The translations under genes were made by a program, and so were the position numbers. Source: a virus. Taken from it: a DNA stretch of 64,000 nucleotides. Numbering within the stretch: the stretch's first letter is position 1; each line of letters begins with the position of its first letter. The stretch covers positions 1-64,000 of the IMG/VR virus record IMGVR_UViG_3300020118_000164. The stretch is one strand, 5' to 3'. The notes beneath the pieces were generated by a model. The model saw only the letters and a list, made by a program, of their open reading frames with translations, was not told the DNA's origin and did not search any database. Shown here piece by piece: positions 47,040-54,787 of the stretch.

Positions 47040-48380
47040 ATGCGCACGAACACCTCCGCCGTCCAAGTCGCTGTCACTCATGAGGGAGCCAAGGCCGGGC
47101 ATCAGAAGCCGGTCGAGGCGCTTCTGCGTGCGGTCTCTACCTGCATGCTCTGGGAATCGACCTTCTACGAGTCCGGTTCCGAGATCGCCAAGAACATCGA
47201 ATCCCTCTGCGGCCAGGTGAGCGCGGAAGACTTGGCGGCTGTGGCCGTCGAGGCTCGCCAGCGGCTGAACCTCCGGCACGTCCCGCTGTTCCTGGTGCGC
47301 CAGCTCGCGAAGCTCCACCGCGGGCCGATCGTCGGTGACACCCTCGCGGCAGTCCTGCGCCGGCCGGACGAAGCGACGGAGTTCCTCGCGCTCTGGTGGA
47401 GGGATGGGCGCGGAGAGACCGTCAAGCTCTCCGCCCAGGTCAAGCGCGGCCTCCGTCTCGCCTTCTCGGGATGGGATGAGTACCGGCTCGCCAAGTACGC
47501 CGGGGCCGGCGACAAGATAAAACTCCGCGACGCTCTTTTTCTGAGCCATGCCAAGCCGAAGGATGACGAGCAGGCCGCGCTGTGGAAGCGGCTCATCTCT
47601 GGTGAGCTGACGCCGCCCGATACCTGGGAGGTCGCACTCTCTGCCGGCGCCGACAAGAAAGAAACATGGGAACGCCTTCTTCGGGAGCGCAAGCTCGGCT
47701 ATCAGGCGCTCCTGATGAACCTGCGGAACATGACCGATGCGGGAGCTGATCCGGCGCTCGTGCGGGAGGCGTTGCTCGACGGTCGCGGGAGTGAGCGGAT
47801 GTTCCCGTACCGCTTCTTGGCCGCGTCGCGGGTTGCCCCGCAGTACGCTGACGCCCTGAGTGAAGCCATGCTCAGTTCGCTCAGCGGTCATGAGAAGCTG
47901 CCGGGCGCCACCGTCCTGGTCGTGGACGTATCGGGATCGATGGAAAGCCCCCTCTCCGCCAAGAGCGCGATGCATCGCCTCGACGCGGCCGGCTGCCTTG
48001 CCGTGATCCTGCGCGAGGTCAGCGAGTCGCTGCGCGTGTTCTCGTTCAGCAACGCAGTCGTCGAGGTCGCCAACCATCGCGGATTGGCGCTGAGTCACGC
48101 GGTCACGGAGAGCCAGCGTCACGGCGGCACCGAGTTGCGCGCCGCGCTTGAGGCCGTGCGCAAGGCGATCCCGAACGCGCATCGCGTCATCGTCATCACC
48201 GACGAGCAGTCGCAGGATGGCATCGCCCCGGCCTGGGCGCCGCACTCTTACCTAATCAACGTCGCGCCGTACAAGCCCGGACTCGAGACCTCCCAGGGCT
48301 GGACGCGCATCAACGGATGGTCAGACCGGGTCGTGGACTGGATTCTGATGGAGGAGGCGACCGCGCCCGATGGGCAGTGA
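47040..48380 (+). CDS. rsr: Ro60/TROVE-domain RNA-binding protein
   Basis: Encodes 446 residues. Residues about 20-290 match the HEAT-repeat TROVE ring (ALLRAVSTCMLWESTFYESG, LNLRHVPLFLVRQLAKLHRG, FSGWDEYRLAKYAG). Residues 290-446 are a von Willebrand A domain with a complete metal site: DVSGS (296-300), T364 and D388. Ro60 proteins ring around misfolded or Y RNAs and, in bacteria, guide RNA decay with exonucleases. The upstream Y-RNA-like locus supports this. The symbol follows Deinococcus Rsr. Confidence 0.9.
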   Translation: MRTNTSAVQVAVTHEGAKAGHQKPVEALLRAVSTCMLWESTFYESGSEIAKNIESLCGQVSAEDLAAVAVEARQRLNLRHVPLFLVRQLAKLHRGPIVGDTLAAVLRRPDEATEFLALWWRDGRGETVKLSAQVKRGLRLAFSGWDEYRLAKYAGAGDKIKLRDALFLSHAKPKDDEQAALWKRLISGELTPPDTWEVALSAGADKKETWERLLRERKLGYQALLMNLRNMTDAGADPALVREALLDGRGSERMFPYRFLAASRVAPQYADALSEAMLSSLSGHEKLPGATVLVVDVSGSMESPLSAKSAMHRLDAAGCLAVILREVSESLRVFSFSNAVVEVANHRGLALSHAVTESQRHGGTELRAALEAVRKAIPNAHRVIVITDEQSQDGIAPAWAPHSYLINVAPYKPGLETSQGWTRINGWSDRVVDWILMEEATAPDGQ

Positions 48381-50214
48381 GTCAACCTCCGCCGCACCCG
48401 CTGACCGCCTAACCCTTGACCAGCTAGTCGCGGCCATCCGCCGTCTACCTCCCGGCCTGGAACAGGCGCGGGCGGTCGCGGCGTTCGCCAAGAGGTATGA
48501 GGGGCGGACAAGCGCCGGCCGAGATCCGGCGCAGCGCCGGAAGTATGCGGGCGATCCGTGGGCCTACATCGCGGACGTGTTCGGCTATCCAGCGACGCCT
48601 CAGCAGGAAGAGGCGCTCGCGCTCATGGAGGCGCATGACCGCGTCCTTTTGCCCTCCGCCAATGACCTCGGGAAGACCTGGCTTTTGGGAGAATACGCAG
48701 TTTACTACATGGACGCTGTTGGTGCGCAGCTCGATGAAGATACGGGCGGCGAGCAGGGCGCCCGCGTGCTCCTCCCCGGCCCGGATCACCCGACCATCCG
48801 TGCCACGATCTACAACAAAATGCTCCTGATGGCCGAGCGGGCAGAGGCCCGCGGCTTCAAGATGCCAGGCAGGCGGTCTCTCGATTCCGTGCTCTGGCGC
48901 GTGCGTCCGGAGTGGGAGGTCGAGGCGTTCTCCCCGCCGCGGCAAGTTGGCCAGGAGGTCGCCCATACCGCGAGCGGCCGGCACCACAGGAACCAAATCG
49001 CGCTCATCGAGGAGGGGCAGGGCGTATCGGAGCGCGTCTGGAGAGCGGCCGAGGGCATGTGCGCCTCCCGCGGAAACAAGATCATCAGCTCGTTCAACCC
49101 CACAGAGGCGAGCGGCCCGACCTACCAGCGTTCCCGCCGGAACTATATCGTCATGCACTGGGATGCCTTCGAGCACCCGAATGTCGTGCAACGGAAGATC
49201 GTCATAGAGGGCGCCGTGGACTATCTGGTGACGGATGACCGGGTGAGGGAGTGCCGTGACCGCGGTCCTTATCCTGGCACACAGCCGGACGCGACCTACG
49301 GTGACTTCATTTACGCTGCCCCGACGGTTGAGGAGACGCGTGCCGGCCTCGTAGAGCGAGGCCCGCGAGAGGATGGCATCCTGGGCCATCCCGACGCGAC
49401 GCCGCACGTCTGGAGGCCCACGGGGGCTTTCGAGGCCCAAGTCCGCGGGCGCTGGCCTAAGTCGTCGGACACCGGCCTGTTCAACCCTGGCGCATGGGAT
49501 GCGGGTGTCGAGCGCTGGCTCTCTGGACAAGATCCGGTCATCCTCCCGGACCGTATCGGCGTGGACGCGGCCAGAGAGGGTGGCGACGACTGCTGCTACT
49601 GTCCGGCATGGGGAGAGACCTCGGCCGCGCTCCTCCGCGCCCATCACCAGGCGCAGAAGGATGGTGACTCTCGGCTCCTGGAGGAACTCCGCATCTCGCG
49701 CCGAGTTCGCGTCGGGGAGATCCGCGTCGCTCCCAAGGGCGATGGGCCGCTCGTGGCAGAGGCCATCTTCAAGGTCTACCCATCCTCGCCCTGGGTAGTC
49801 GATGAGGGGAGCGTAGGCACCTCCGTCCTCGACCACGCCGCGAAGGTCTTAGGCGCGTCGGCCTCCGGCATCAGCTTCTCCGGCAAGCGTCCAGACCGCA
49901 TCCCCGGCGAGCGGCTGGTCTACAACATGCGCGCCTCGCTCTACGTCCGCGCCGCGCTGCTCTTGGATCTCGGCCTCGCCGATCCCCCGGATGATCCTCT
50001 CCTACGGGAAGAGGTGCTTGCCCACGAGATCGTCAAGTGGGAGGCCGTAACGGTCAAGGAGTCTCCCGGCGGCAAGAAAGAGACCAAGTATGCCGCCCGC
50101 GTCCTGGAAAAAGCCGAGGTCAAGAAGAAGATCGGCCGCTCCCCAGACCGGGCGGACGCGTTCGTGCTGGCGCTCGCTCCGGCGAAGGCTAAGGGTCGCG
50201 GGTTGATCTGGTGA
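48370..50214 (+). CDS. terL: Terminase large subunit
   Basis: Encodes 614 residues; the ATG at 48370 overlaps the Ro60 stop by 11 nt. SANDLGKTW (96-104) is the deviant Walker A of phage packaging ATPases; IALIEEGQGVSE holds the Walker B acidic pair, and GNKIISSFNPTE is the coupling motif. The nuclease half has RIGVDAAREGGDDCC and RSPDRADAFVLAL, the RNase H-like acidic residues. It packages and cuts concatemeric DNA at the portal. Confidence 0.9.
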   Translation: MGSESTSAAPADRLTLDQLVAAIRRLPPGLEQARAVAAFAKRYEGRTSAGRDPAQRRKYAGDPWAYIADVFGYPATPQQEEALALMEAHDRVLLPSANDLGKTWLLGEYAVYYMDAVGAQLDEDTGGEQGARVLLPGPDHPTIRATIYNKMLLMAERAEARGFKMPGRRSLDSVLWRVRPEWEVEAFSPPRQVGQEVAHTASGRHHRNQIALIEEGQGVSERVWRAAEGMCASRGNKIISSFNPTEASGPTYQRSRRNYIVMHWDAFEHPNVVQRKIVIEGAVDYLVTDDRVRECRDRGPYPGTQPDATYGDFIYAAPTVEETRAGLVERGPREDGILGHPDATPHVWRPTGAFEAQVRGRWPKSSDTGLFNPGAWDAGVERWLSGQDPVILPDRIGVDAAREGGDDCCYCPAWGETSAALLRAHHQAQKDGDSRLLEELRISRRVRVGEIRVAPKGDGPLVAEAIFKVYPSSPWVVDEGSVGTSVLDHAAKVLGASASGISFSGKRPDRIPGERLVYNMRASLYVRAALLLDLGLADPPDDPLLREEVLAHEIVKWEAVTVKESPGGKKETKYAARVLEKAEVKKKIGRSPDRADAFVLALAPAKAKGRGLIW

Positions 50215-50218
50215 GGCG

Positions 50219-50250
50219 TTGACCAGGTACCGCGCACCATGCTATGGTTC
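50219..50250 (+). promoter_or_regulatory. Promoter-operator, family 1 copy 12
   Basis: TTGACC (50219-50224), 18 nt, TATGGT (50243-50248). Palindrome GCACCATGCTATGGTTC at 50234-50250. The ATG at 50256 is 7 nt after the -10. Confidence 0.8.
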
Positions 50251-50255
50251 AGGGT

Positions 50256-50720
50256 ATGTTCTCAAGCGAAGTGATTTTCATCCTGACCGTGGCCTGCGTG
50301 AGCTTCGGCCTCGGCATGTGGCCAGGTCGTCACCGGCGCCCTCCGGCCACGGCAGTTGCGGCTAGGCGTTGCGCCCCGAATGACTCCTCGGATGACGCGC
50401 ATCCCCTGCTCACGCCATTCCTGCGCCCAGATGGCGATGATCCCGCCGAAGGGACGATCCCAAAGTGCGCTCTTTGTGGAGAAACCGCGCCGCATCCCCA
50501 TAGCATCGAGGAAATCGGCGCCTGGAGGGGCGATCACGGCCTCGTGACGCGGGACACCGCCGAATCAAGGCTTGAACGGGCCCGCATGGAAGTATCGCTG
50601 GCCGAATCCCTCGCGGCGACTGAGATTGAGCGTGCCCGAGCCAAGTTGAGGGATGCAGAGATCAGTCTGGGATACATGGCCGAGAACGGCCCGACTAGGG
50701 CGGCGTCATGTCCGGACTAA
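50256..50720 (+). CDS. Membrane-anchored zinc protein, leaderless
   Basis: Encodes 154 residues. FSSEVIFILTVACVSFGLGM is an N-terminal membrane helix, CALCGETAPHPH a zinc site, and the C-terminal 60 residues a coiled coil. No ribosome site precedes the ATG. Function unknown; its place after the large terminase could suit a lysis or exclusion role. Confidence 0.65.
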   Translation: MFSSEVIFILTVACVSFGLGMWPGRHRRPPATAVAARRCAPNDSSDDAHPLLTPFLRPDGDDPAEGTIPKCALCGETAPHPHSIEEIGAWRGDHGLVTRDTAESRLERARMEVSLAESLAATEIERARAKLRDAEISLGYMAENGPTRAASCPD

Positions 50721-51004
50721 TCCTCTTGTTCGCCTGCCTCGCAATGGACCGGCATCGGACCGTGAGCTTCGGCGGCATCCAGTTGACTGATGTCGCGACT
50801 GATGACGCGACACTCCTGGCGCGCTTACTCAAGTCGATGCACGTTGGCCTTCCTCATAGACACTCGATCTACATAATCCGCGGAGAGGGCGCGCGCATCG
50901 CCCCTCCACCAGTCCCTCTGAGCGACCTCTCTCGGTGGCTATCTGATCGCCGCCGTCTTCACTCTGTCGCCCGGCGCCATACTGGCTTATGGGCTCACCG
51001 CTGA
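50708..51004 (+). CDS. Hypothetical protein
   Basis: Encodes 98 residues, overlapping the previous gene by 13 nt. Starts hydrophobic (SGLILLFACLAMDRHRTVSF). The last 25 residues may be out of frame: from about 50920 another frame reads YLIAAVFTLSPGAILAYGLT and joins the next gene, which looks more like membrane protein. Confidence 0.5.
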   Translation: MSGLILLFACLAMDRHRTVSFGGIQLTDVATDDATLLARLLKSMHVGLPHRHSIYIIRGEGARIAPPPVPLSDLSRWLSDRRRLHSVARRHTGLWAHR

Positions 51005-51020
51005 CCCGGAACACGTCTTC

Positions 51021-51251
51021 GTGTTGAGCATGTTGATTTCCTTGGCGCCTGAAGAGATCGGCCTGACCGCCGGATTCGACCTCCGCAAGCTGCGCGAGAA
51101 GAGCCCGGACGGCATGAGCCTGAAAGACGCAGCCGTAGCGGTCGGCGTCTCGCTCTCCTACCTCTCTGACGTAGAGCGCGGCTACCGACCCGTCTCGCCG
51201 AGGGTCGAACGGGCCTACTACCGCCTCTTCTCCGGCAGGCCCACCGAGTGA
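51021..51251 (+). CDS. Cro/CI-type HTH regulator
   Basis: Encodes up to 76 residues (GTG 51021, or ATG 51030). LRKLREKSPDGMSLKDAAVA and VGVSLSYLSDVERGYRPVSP form a helix-turn-helix of the XRE family; such proteins bind palindromic operators as dimers, so it is a candidate repressor for the dispersed operators. GTGA overlap with the next gene. Confidence 0.7.
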   Translation: MLSMLISLAPEEIGLTAGFDLRKLREKSPDGMSLKDAAVAVGVSLSYLSDVERGYRPVSPRVERAYYRLFSGRPTE

Positions 51252-51478
51252 CGGCAGAGTCCCGAACCGTCGCCGTGCTACTCTGTAGCGGATGGATCTT
51301 GCTCACCTGGGGGGTGGCCGAGCTGACATCTCGCTGGGCGTGGCCCATCGGGCTCGGGCTCGGGCTGCTCATTGCGGGCTGTGCCTTCGGGTGGGCGATG
51401 ATCCGGGAGGCTCGCCATGAAGCAGCGGCTCTTCGCGGTCCCCAACCTCCTGCGGGCGGCATCCCTCCCGAGTACTGA
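51248..51478 (+). CDS. Small membrane protein
   Basis: Encodes 76 residues from GTG. Two membrane helices (VAVLLCSGWILLTWGVAEL and AWPIGLGLGLLIAGCAFGWA) with a polar end. Holin-sized, but nothing else supports lysis. It overlaps the portal start by 62 nt. Confidence 0.55.
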   Translation: MTAESRTVAVLLCSGWILLTWGVAELTSRWAWPIGLGLGLLIAGCAFGWAMIREARHEAAALRGPQPPAGGIPPEY

Positions 51479-52790
51479 CAAGACGACGGCGATGACGTTT
51501 CTCCCATGGGGCGCCGGCCGCTGGCCGCTCCAACGGGACTACGACCCCACCGAGTCCTACATCCAAGGCTGGGATGCCTGCTGTTGGGTGTTCGCCTGCG
51601 TCTCCCGGATCGCGCAGTGCGTCAGCTCCCTGCAATGGATCGTCAAAGAGAGGCGCAAGGGCTCGGACAAGTGGGAGCCGATTCCCGGCGGTCATGACTA
51701 TGAGACGCTCCTAGAGTACCCGAACGCCCGACTCTCTCGGAAAACTATGGTCACGCTCGCCGTGCAGCACCTTCTACTGCCCGGCGAGTTCTACTGGAAA
51801 AAGGTGCTCATCGGGAACCGGGTAGACGAGCTGTGGCCGATGAACCCGCTCGTCATCGACCCGGTCGCATCGCCGGATGAGTGGATCAAGGAATACCGGG
51901 TGCGGCGCGGTACGGTGACGGTCGGCCGCACGGTCCCCGCGGAGGAGATGGTGCACGGGCTCTATGTCAACCCGCGCCTCCCCTTCCGAGGCCACAGCCC
52001 ATTCCGCGCCCTCCGCGAGACCGTAGCCATGGACAATGACCAGGTCACATGGAACCGCAACCTGCCACGGAACGGCAACGTGCCGCGGGGCGCCTTCGTA
52101 GACCCGACCATCACCGATGAGAACGCCCAGGAAGCGAAGGACCGGATCATGGCGCAGTCCGGCCCCGAGCACGCCGGCAAGCCCATGGTGATCGGGGGAC
52201 AGGCAAAGTGGGAGCGGATGGCTCTCTCACCGGTCGAGGTGGACTGGCTGAACACCACGAACATGACGGTGAAGAGAGTCTGCGCCGTCTATAACGTCCC
52301 GCCGGCCGTCATCATCCCGGAGACCGCAACCCGCGGCATGAACAACTCCAACTTGGCCGAGTCCATCCGCTACCTCTGGGAGCACAGCGCCCTGCCCGTG
52401 GCGGATCTGGTCGAGGAGGCGCTCAATCAGTCGCTCTTCGGCTCCCGAGACGACCGCAAGAAGTTCTGGATTCACTACGACACGAGCGGTGTGAAGGCGA
52501 TGCAACAGACCTTCAAGGAGCAATTGACCGCAGTGACCGAGGGGGTCAAGAACGGTATCCGGCTGAACGACATGCTCTCCCTCATGGACATCCCGATTGA
52601 TCCCCAGCCGGGCGGAGATCAGCCGGTGCGGGCGAACACGCTCATCGCGATCCGGCTAGCCGGTGATGCGGGAGCACGACCGCCCAAGAAGCCGCCAGTG
52701 GGCGCGGCAGAGACCTCTCCGGGAGACGCTGCGCCGCCGCCCAGCGCGCCGCCGGCCCCGGATGCCGCCGTCGCGGCTGCGGGTGGCTAG
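51417..52790 (+). CDS. Portal protein
   Basis: Encodes 457 residues. GWDACCWVFACVSRIAQCVS, then LPGEFYWKKVLIGNRVDELW, FRGHSPFRALRETVAMDN and KRVCAVYNVPPAVIIPETAT are signatures of HK97-type portals; the end is Pro/Ala-rich. Twelve copies should form the vertex channel on which terminase docks. Confidence 0.9.
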   Translation: MKQRLFAVPNLLRAASLPSTDKTTAMTFLPWGAGRWPLQRDYDPTESYIQGWDACCWVFACVSRIAQCVSSLQWIVKERRKGSDKWEPIPGGHDYETLLEYPNARLSRKTMVTLAVQHLLLPGEFYWKKVLIGNRVDELWPMNPLVIDPVASPDEWIKEYRVRRGTVTVGRTVPAEEMVHGLYVNPRLPFRGHSPFRALRETVAMDNDQVTWNRNLPRNGNVPRGAFVDPTITDENAQEAKDRIMAQSGPEHAGKPMVIGGQAKWERMALSPVEVDWLNTTNMTVKRVCAVYNVPPAVIIPETATRGMNNSNLAESIRYLWEHSALPVADLVEEALNQSLFGSRDDRKKFWIHYDTSGVKAMQQTFKEQLTAVTEGVKNGIRLNDMLSLMDIPIDPQPGGDQPVRANTLIAIRLAGDAGARPPKKPPVGAAETSPGDAAPPPSAPPAPDAAVAAAGG

Positions 52791-52990
52791 GCGAGCTTCA
52801 GGTATACGGTGAGGAGTTGGCTCGTGCTGCCAGTTGAGGGACTGACGCGAATATAGGCATCGATCTGCGCGACGACGAAGCGATCAGCCACGCCCTGGAT
52901 CGAGACCTGCGCGCCAAGAGGAGGCGGCTCAACATCAGAGACCGTGAACCACTCCCTTTCACCCGGCAGCTTGTAGGAGACGGTGCTCAC
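52787..52990 (-). CDS. Small hypothetical protein, leftward insert
   Basis: Encodes 67 residues on the opposite strand, its stop overlapping the portal stop region. Beta-like (TVSYKLPGEREWFTVSDVEP). Part of a four-gene leftward block inside the rightward virion operon. Function unknown. Confidence 0.65.
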   Translation of the reverse strand: MSTVSYKLPGEREWFTVSDVEPPPLGAQVSIQGVADRFVVAQIDAYIRVSPSTGSTSQLLTVYLKLA

Positions 52991-53190
52991 CGCTCAGCCT
53001 GACCCATCGTCAGAATGCCGGCAGGCTTGGGGGCCCCTGGTCGGCCGTTGAGCACCCATTCTTCGGCGAGGTCGAAGTGATCGGCGATAGCGTCGAAGGC
53101 TTCAGCCTCCGGGAGGTCACACTCCGCCACGAGACGCTTCGCGAGGGAGTTAAGCATCTTGCCTTCGAGGTCGCGCGCGGCGTCATTCAC
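52987..53190 (-). CDS. Small hypothetical protein, leftward insert
   Basis: Encodes 67 residues from GTG at 53190. Helical, ending ILTMGQAER. ATGA link with the gene at 52787 and an 8-nt overlap with the gene at 53183. Function unknown. Confidence 0.55.
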   Translation of the reverse strand: MNDAARDLEGKMLNSLAKRLVAECDLPEAEAFDAIADHFDLAEEWVLNGRPGAPKPAGILTMGQAER

Positions 53191-53500
53191 GCCCGGCGGT
53201 CCTCGCTGCGCCGTGGTCAGTCCATCCAGAAGGAAAGGCGCGACGCGCGATCCGCGTGCACAGTAGGTTCTGCACGAGGTGAACCGCCGAGCAGACATCC
53301 CCGATATCGTCGGGGTGCTGCACAGGGAGGGCGAGCCATGCCGCCCAAAGAGCGGCGGCGAGTTTCGAGATTCGGTCCTCCTCCGGCGTCAGACCTGTTT
53401 CTGGGTTGATGAACACCTTCCCTCGCTGCTCCCACGCGTGCAGATCATCAGGCCGCAGGGGCGTCAGCGGGTGGCCGCATACTCCGCAAGTGGCCGTCAC
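53183..53500 (-). CDS. Zinc-containing protein, leftward insert
   Basis: Encodes 105 residues. CGVCGHPLTPLRPDD is a zinc half-site; FINPETGLTPEEDRISKLA and the helical rest follow. ATGA overlap with the regulator gene at 53497. Function unknown. Confidence 0.65.
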   Translation of the reverse strand: MTATCGVCGHPLTPLRPDDLHAWEQRGKVFINPETGLTPEEDRISKLAAALWAAWLALPVQHPDDIGDVCSAVHLVQNLLCTRIARRAFPSGWTDHGAARTAGRE

Positions 53501-53691
53501 CTCCGCGCCTTCACTTCCGCCACCGTATCCCGCTTCACCCGCTCCACCTCAGACGGCTCCACCATCCTCCGTCCGGTAGGCCCCGCCGGCCGGAACGTCG
53601 CCAGCCTCCCATCCTTCGCCATCATCCGCGCAGTTTCATAGCCGAGCCCCAGCTCGGCGGCTGCTTCCTTGAGCGTTAGCGGCCTAGCCAT
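53497..53691 (-). CDS. Excisionase-like HTH protein
   Basis: Encodes 64 residues from ATG 53691. LTLKEAAAELGLGYETARMM, AKDGRLATFRPAGPTGRRMV and VEPSEVERVKRD form the MerR/excisionase-type helix-turn-helix with a wing. First gene of the leftward insert, so it may autoregulate the promoter at 53741. Confidence 0.75.
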   Translation of the reverse strand: MARPLTLKEAAAELGLGYETARMMAKDGRLATFRPAGPTGRRMVEPSEVERVKRDTVAEVKARR

Positions 53692-53740
53692 CGATTCGCA
53701 GATCCTCCGCAGGGAGACCAAGTAAGGCAAGCGTCACCCA

Positions 53741-53769
53741 AGAATAGCCAAATCCACCAAAGAGTTCAA
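53741..53769 (-). promoter_or_regulatory. Promoter of the leftward insert
   Basis: Read leftward, TTGAAC (53769-53764), 17 nt, TATTCT (53746-53741). The spacer is AT-rich, with a direct repeat TTTGG-TGGA-TTTGG. No family 1 or 2 operator. It makes the block independent of virion gene timing. Confidence 0.65.
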
Positions 53770-53890
53770 GCGTGGCGGATTCTGGAGCTTTCCCCGGTGG
53801 CACACTTGCCCCGTGGAACTCGGCCTCCAGTCGATCCCCTTTAGCTGTCTCCCGCTCGCGGTGCAAACCAAGCGCCGCGAGTTGGGGGGC

Positions 53891-54772
53891 ATGGGCGTCG
53901 AGTTCAAGGCGCTACCGTGTGAGATGAAGGTGGACAAGGCGAAGCGTCGCTATGAGGGGCAGTTCGCCAGCTACGGCAACGTGGACAAGGGCAACGACCT
54001 CATAGAGCCATTCGCCGGCGGCTCCTACCTCAAGAGCCGATGGGACAACTACCTGATCAAGACCTTCTGGGATCACGAGGTGCCGTGTGGCCCTCGCCCT
54101 GACGTGCTAGAGGAGACCAAGGACGGCCTCTTCGCCGCTGGGACGATCACCGATCACCCGAGCTTCGATCTCCTCCTCGCCCAGCTAGAGGACGGCACGA
54201 TCCGCCACGGCTCCATCGGTTGGATCAACCGCGGGTCCGAGATCAAGTCCATCGACGGCAAGTCAGTGCGCGTGGTCAAGGCGTACGAGCCGGTCGAGGT
54301 CTCGCCCTGCTACTACCCGATGAACGAGAAGACGTCCGTCACCCTCACCAAGGCCATGAGCGCTTTGGGCGAGGCAGCGGAGAGCAAGTCCCTCTACGGG
54401 CTGGCGGAGGCCATCTACGCCCTCGCGGGCGCCCGTTCCGCGGTGGATTACGTAGACCAGCTCCTCAATCCGCAGCCCGCGCTCTCGCCCCAGGAGGCAG
54501 AGATCATCCGCCGAATCTATGAAGAGACGGCCGCGATGTCTGACACTGCGGCGACGCTCTTCCGCGCTAAGTGCGAGACGACCCCCGACAAGCCGCCCAC
54601 GGCCGAGGAATGGGGCCGCGTCATCGCGCAGGTCTTCGCGGGCCACAAGTCGGCCTTCGACCTTACCGGCCTAGAGACCAAGGCCGGCGCGCGCCACTCC
54701 GCCGCGGACATGAAGATGATTCAGGCCATGCACGATAACGCCGTCGCTCTTGGAGCGTCCTGCCCCACCTAA
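53891..54772 (+). CDS. Prohead protease
   Basis: Encodes 293 residues from ATG 53891 after GGGGGG; GTG 53813 is an alternative. YEGQFASYGNVDKGNDLIEP, then FWDHEVPCGPR and GSIGWI correspond to the HK97-family (U35-like) serine protease with catalytic His and Ser. The C-terminal 140 residues are helical and may be scaffold. It matures the capsid encoded next. Confidence 0.85.
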   Translation: MGVEFKALPCEMKVDKAKRRYEGQFASYGNVDKGNDLIEPFAGGSYLKSRWDNYLIKTFWDHEVPCGPRPDVLEETKDGLFAAGTITDHPSFDLLLAQLEDGTIRHGSIGWINRGSEIKSIDGKSVRVVKAYEPVEVSPCYYPMNEKTSVTLTKAMSALGEAAESKSLYGLAEAIYALAGARSAVDYVDQLLNPQPALSPQEAEIIRRIYEETAAMSDTAATLFRAKCETTPDKPPTAEEWGRVIAQVFAGHKSAFDLTGLETKAGARHSAADMKMIQAMHDNAVALGASCPT

Positions 54773-54787
54773 CCCGAGGGAAATGCC

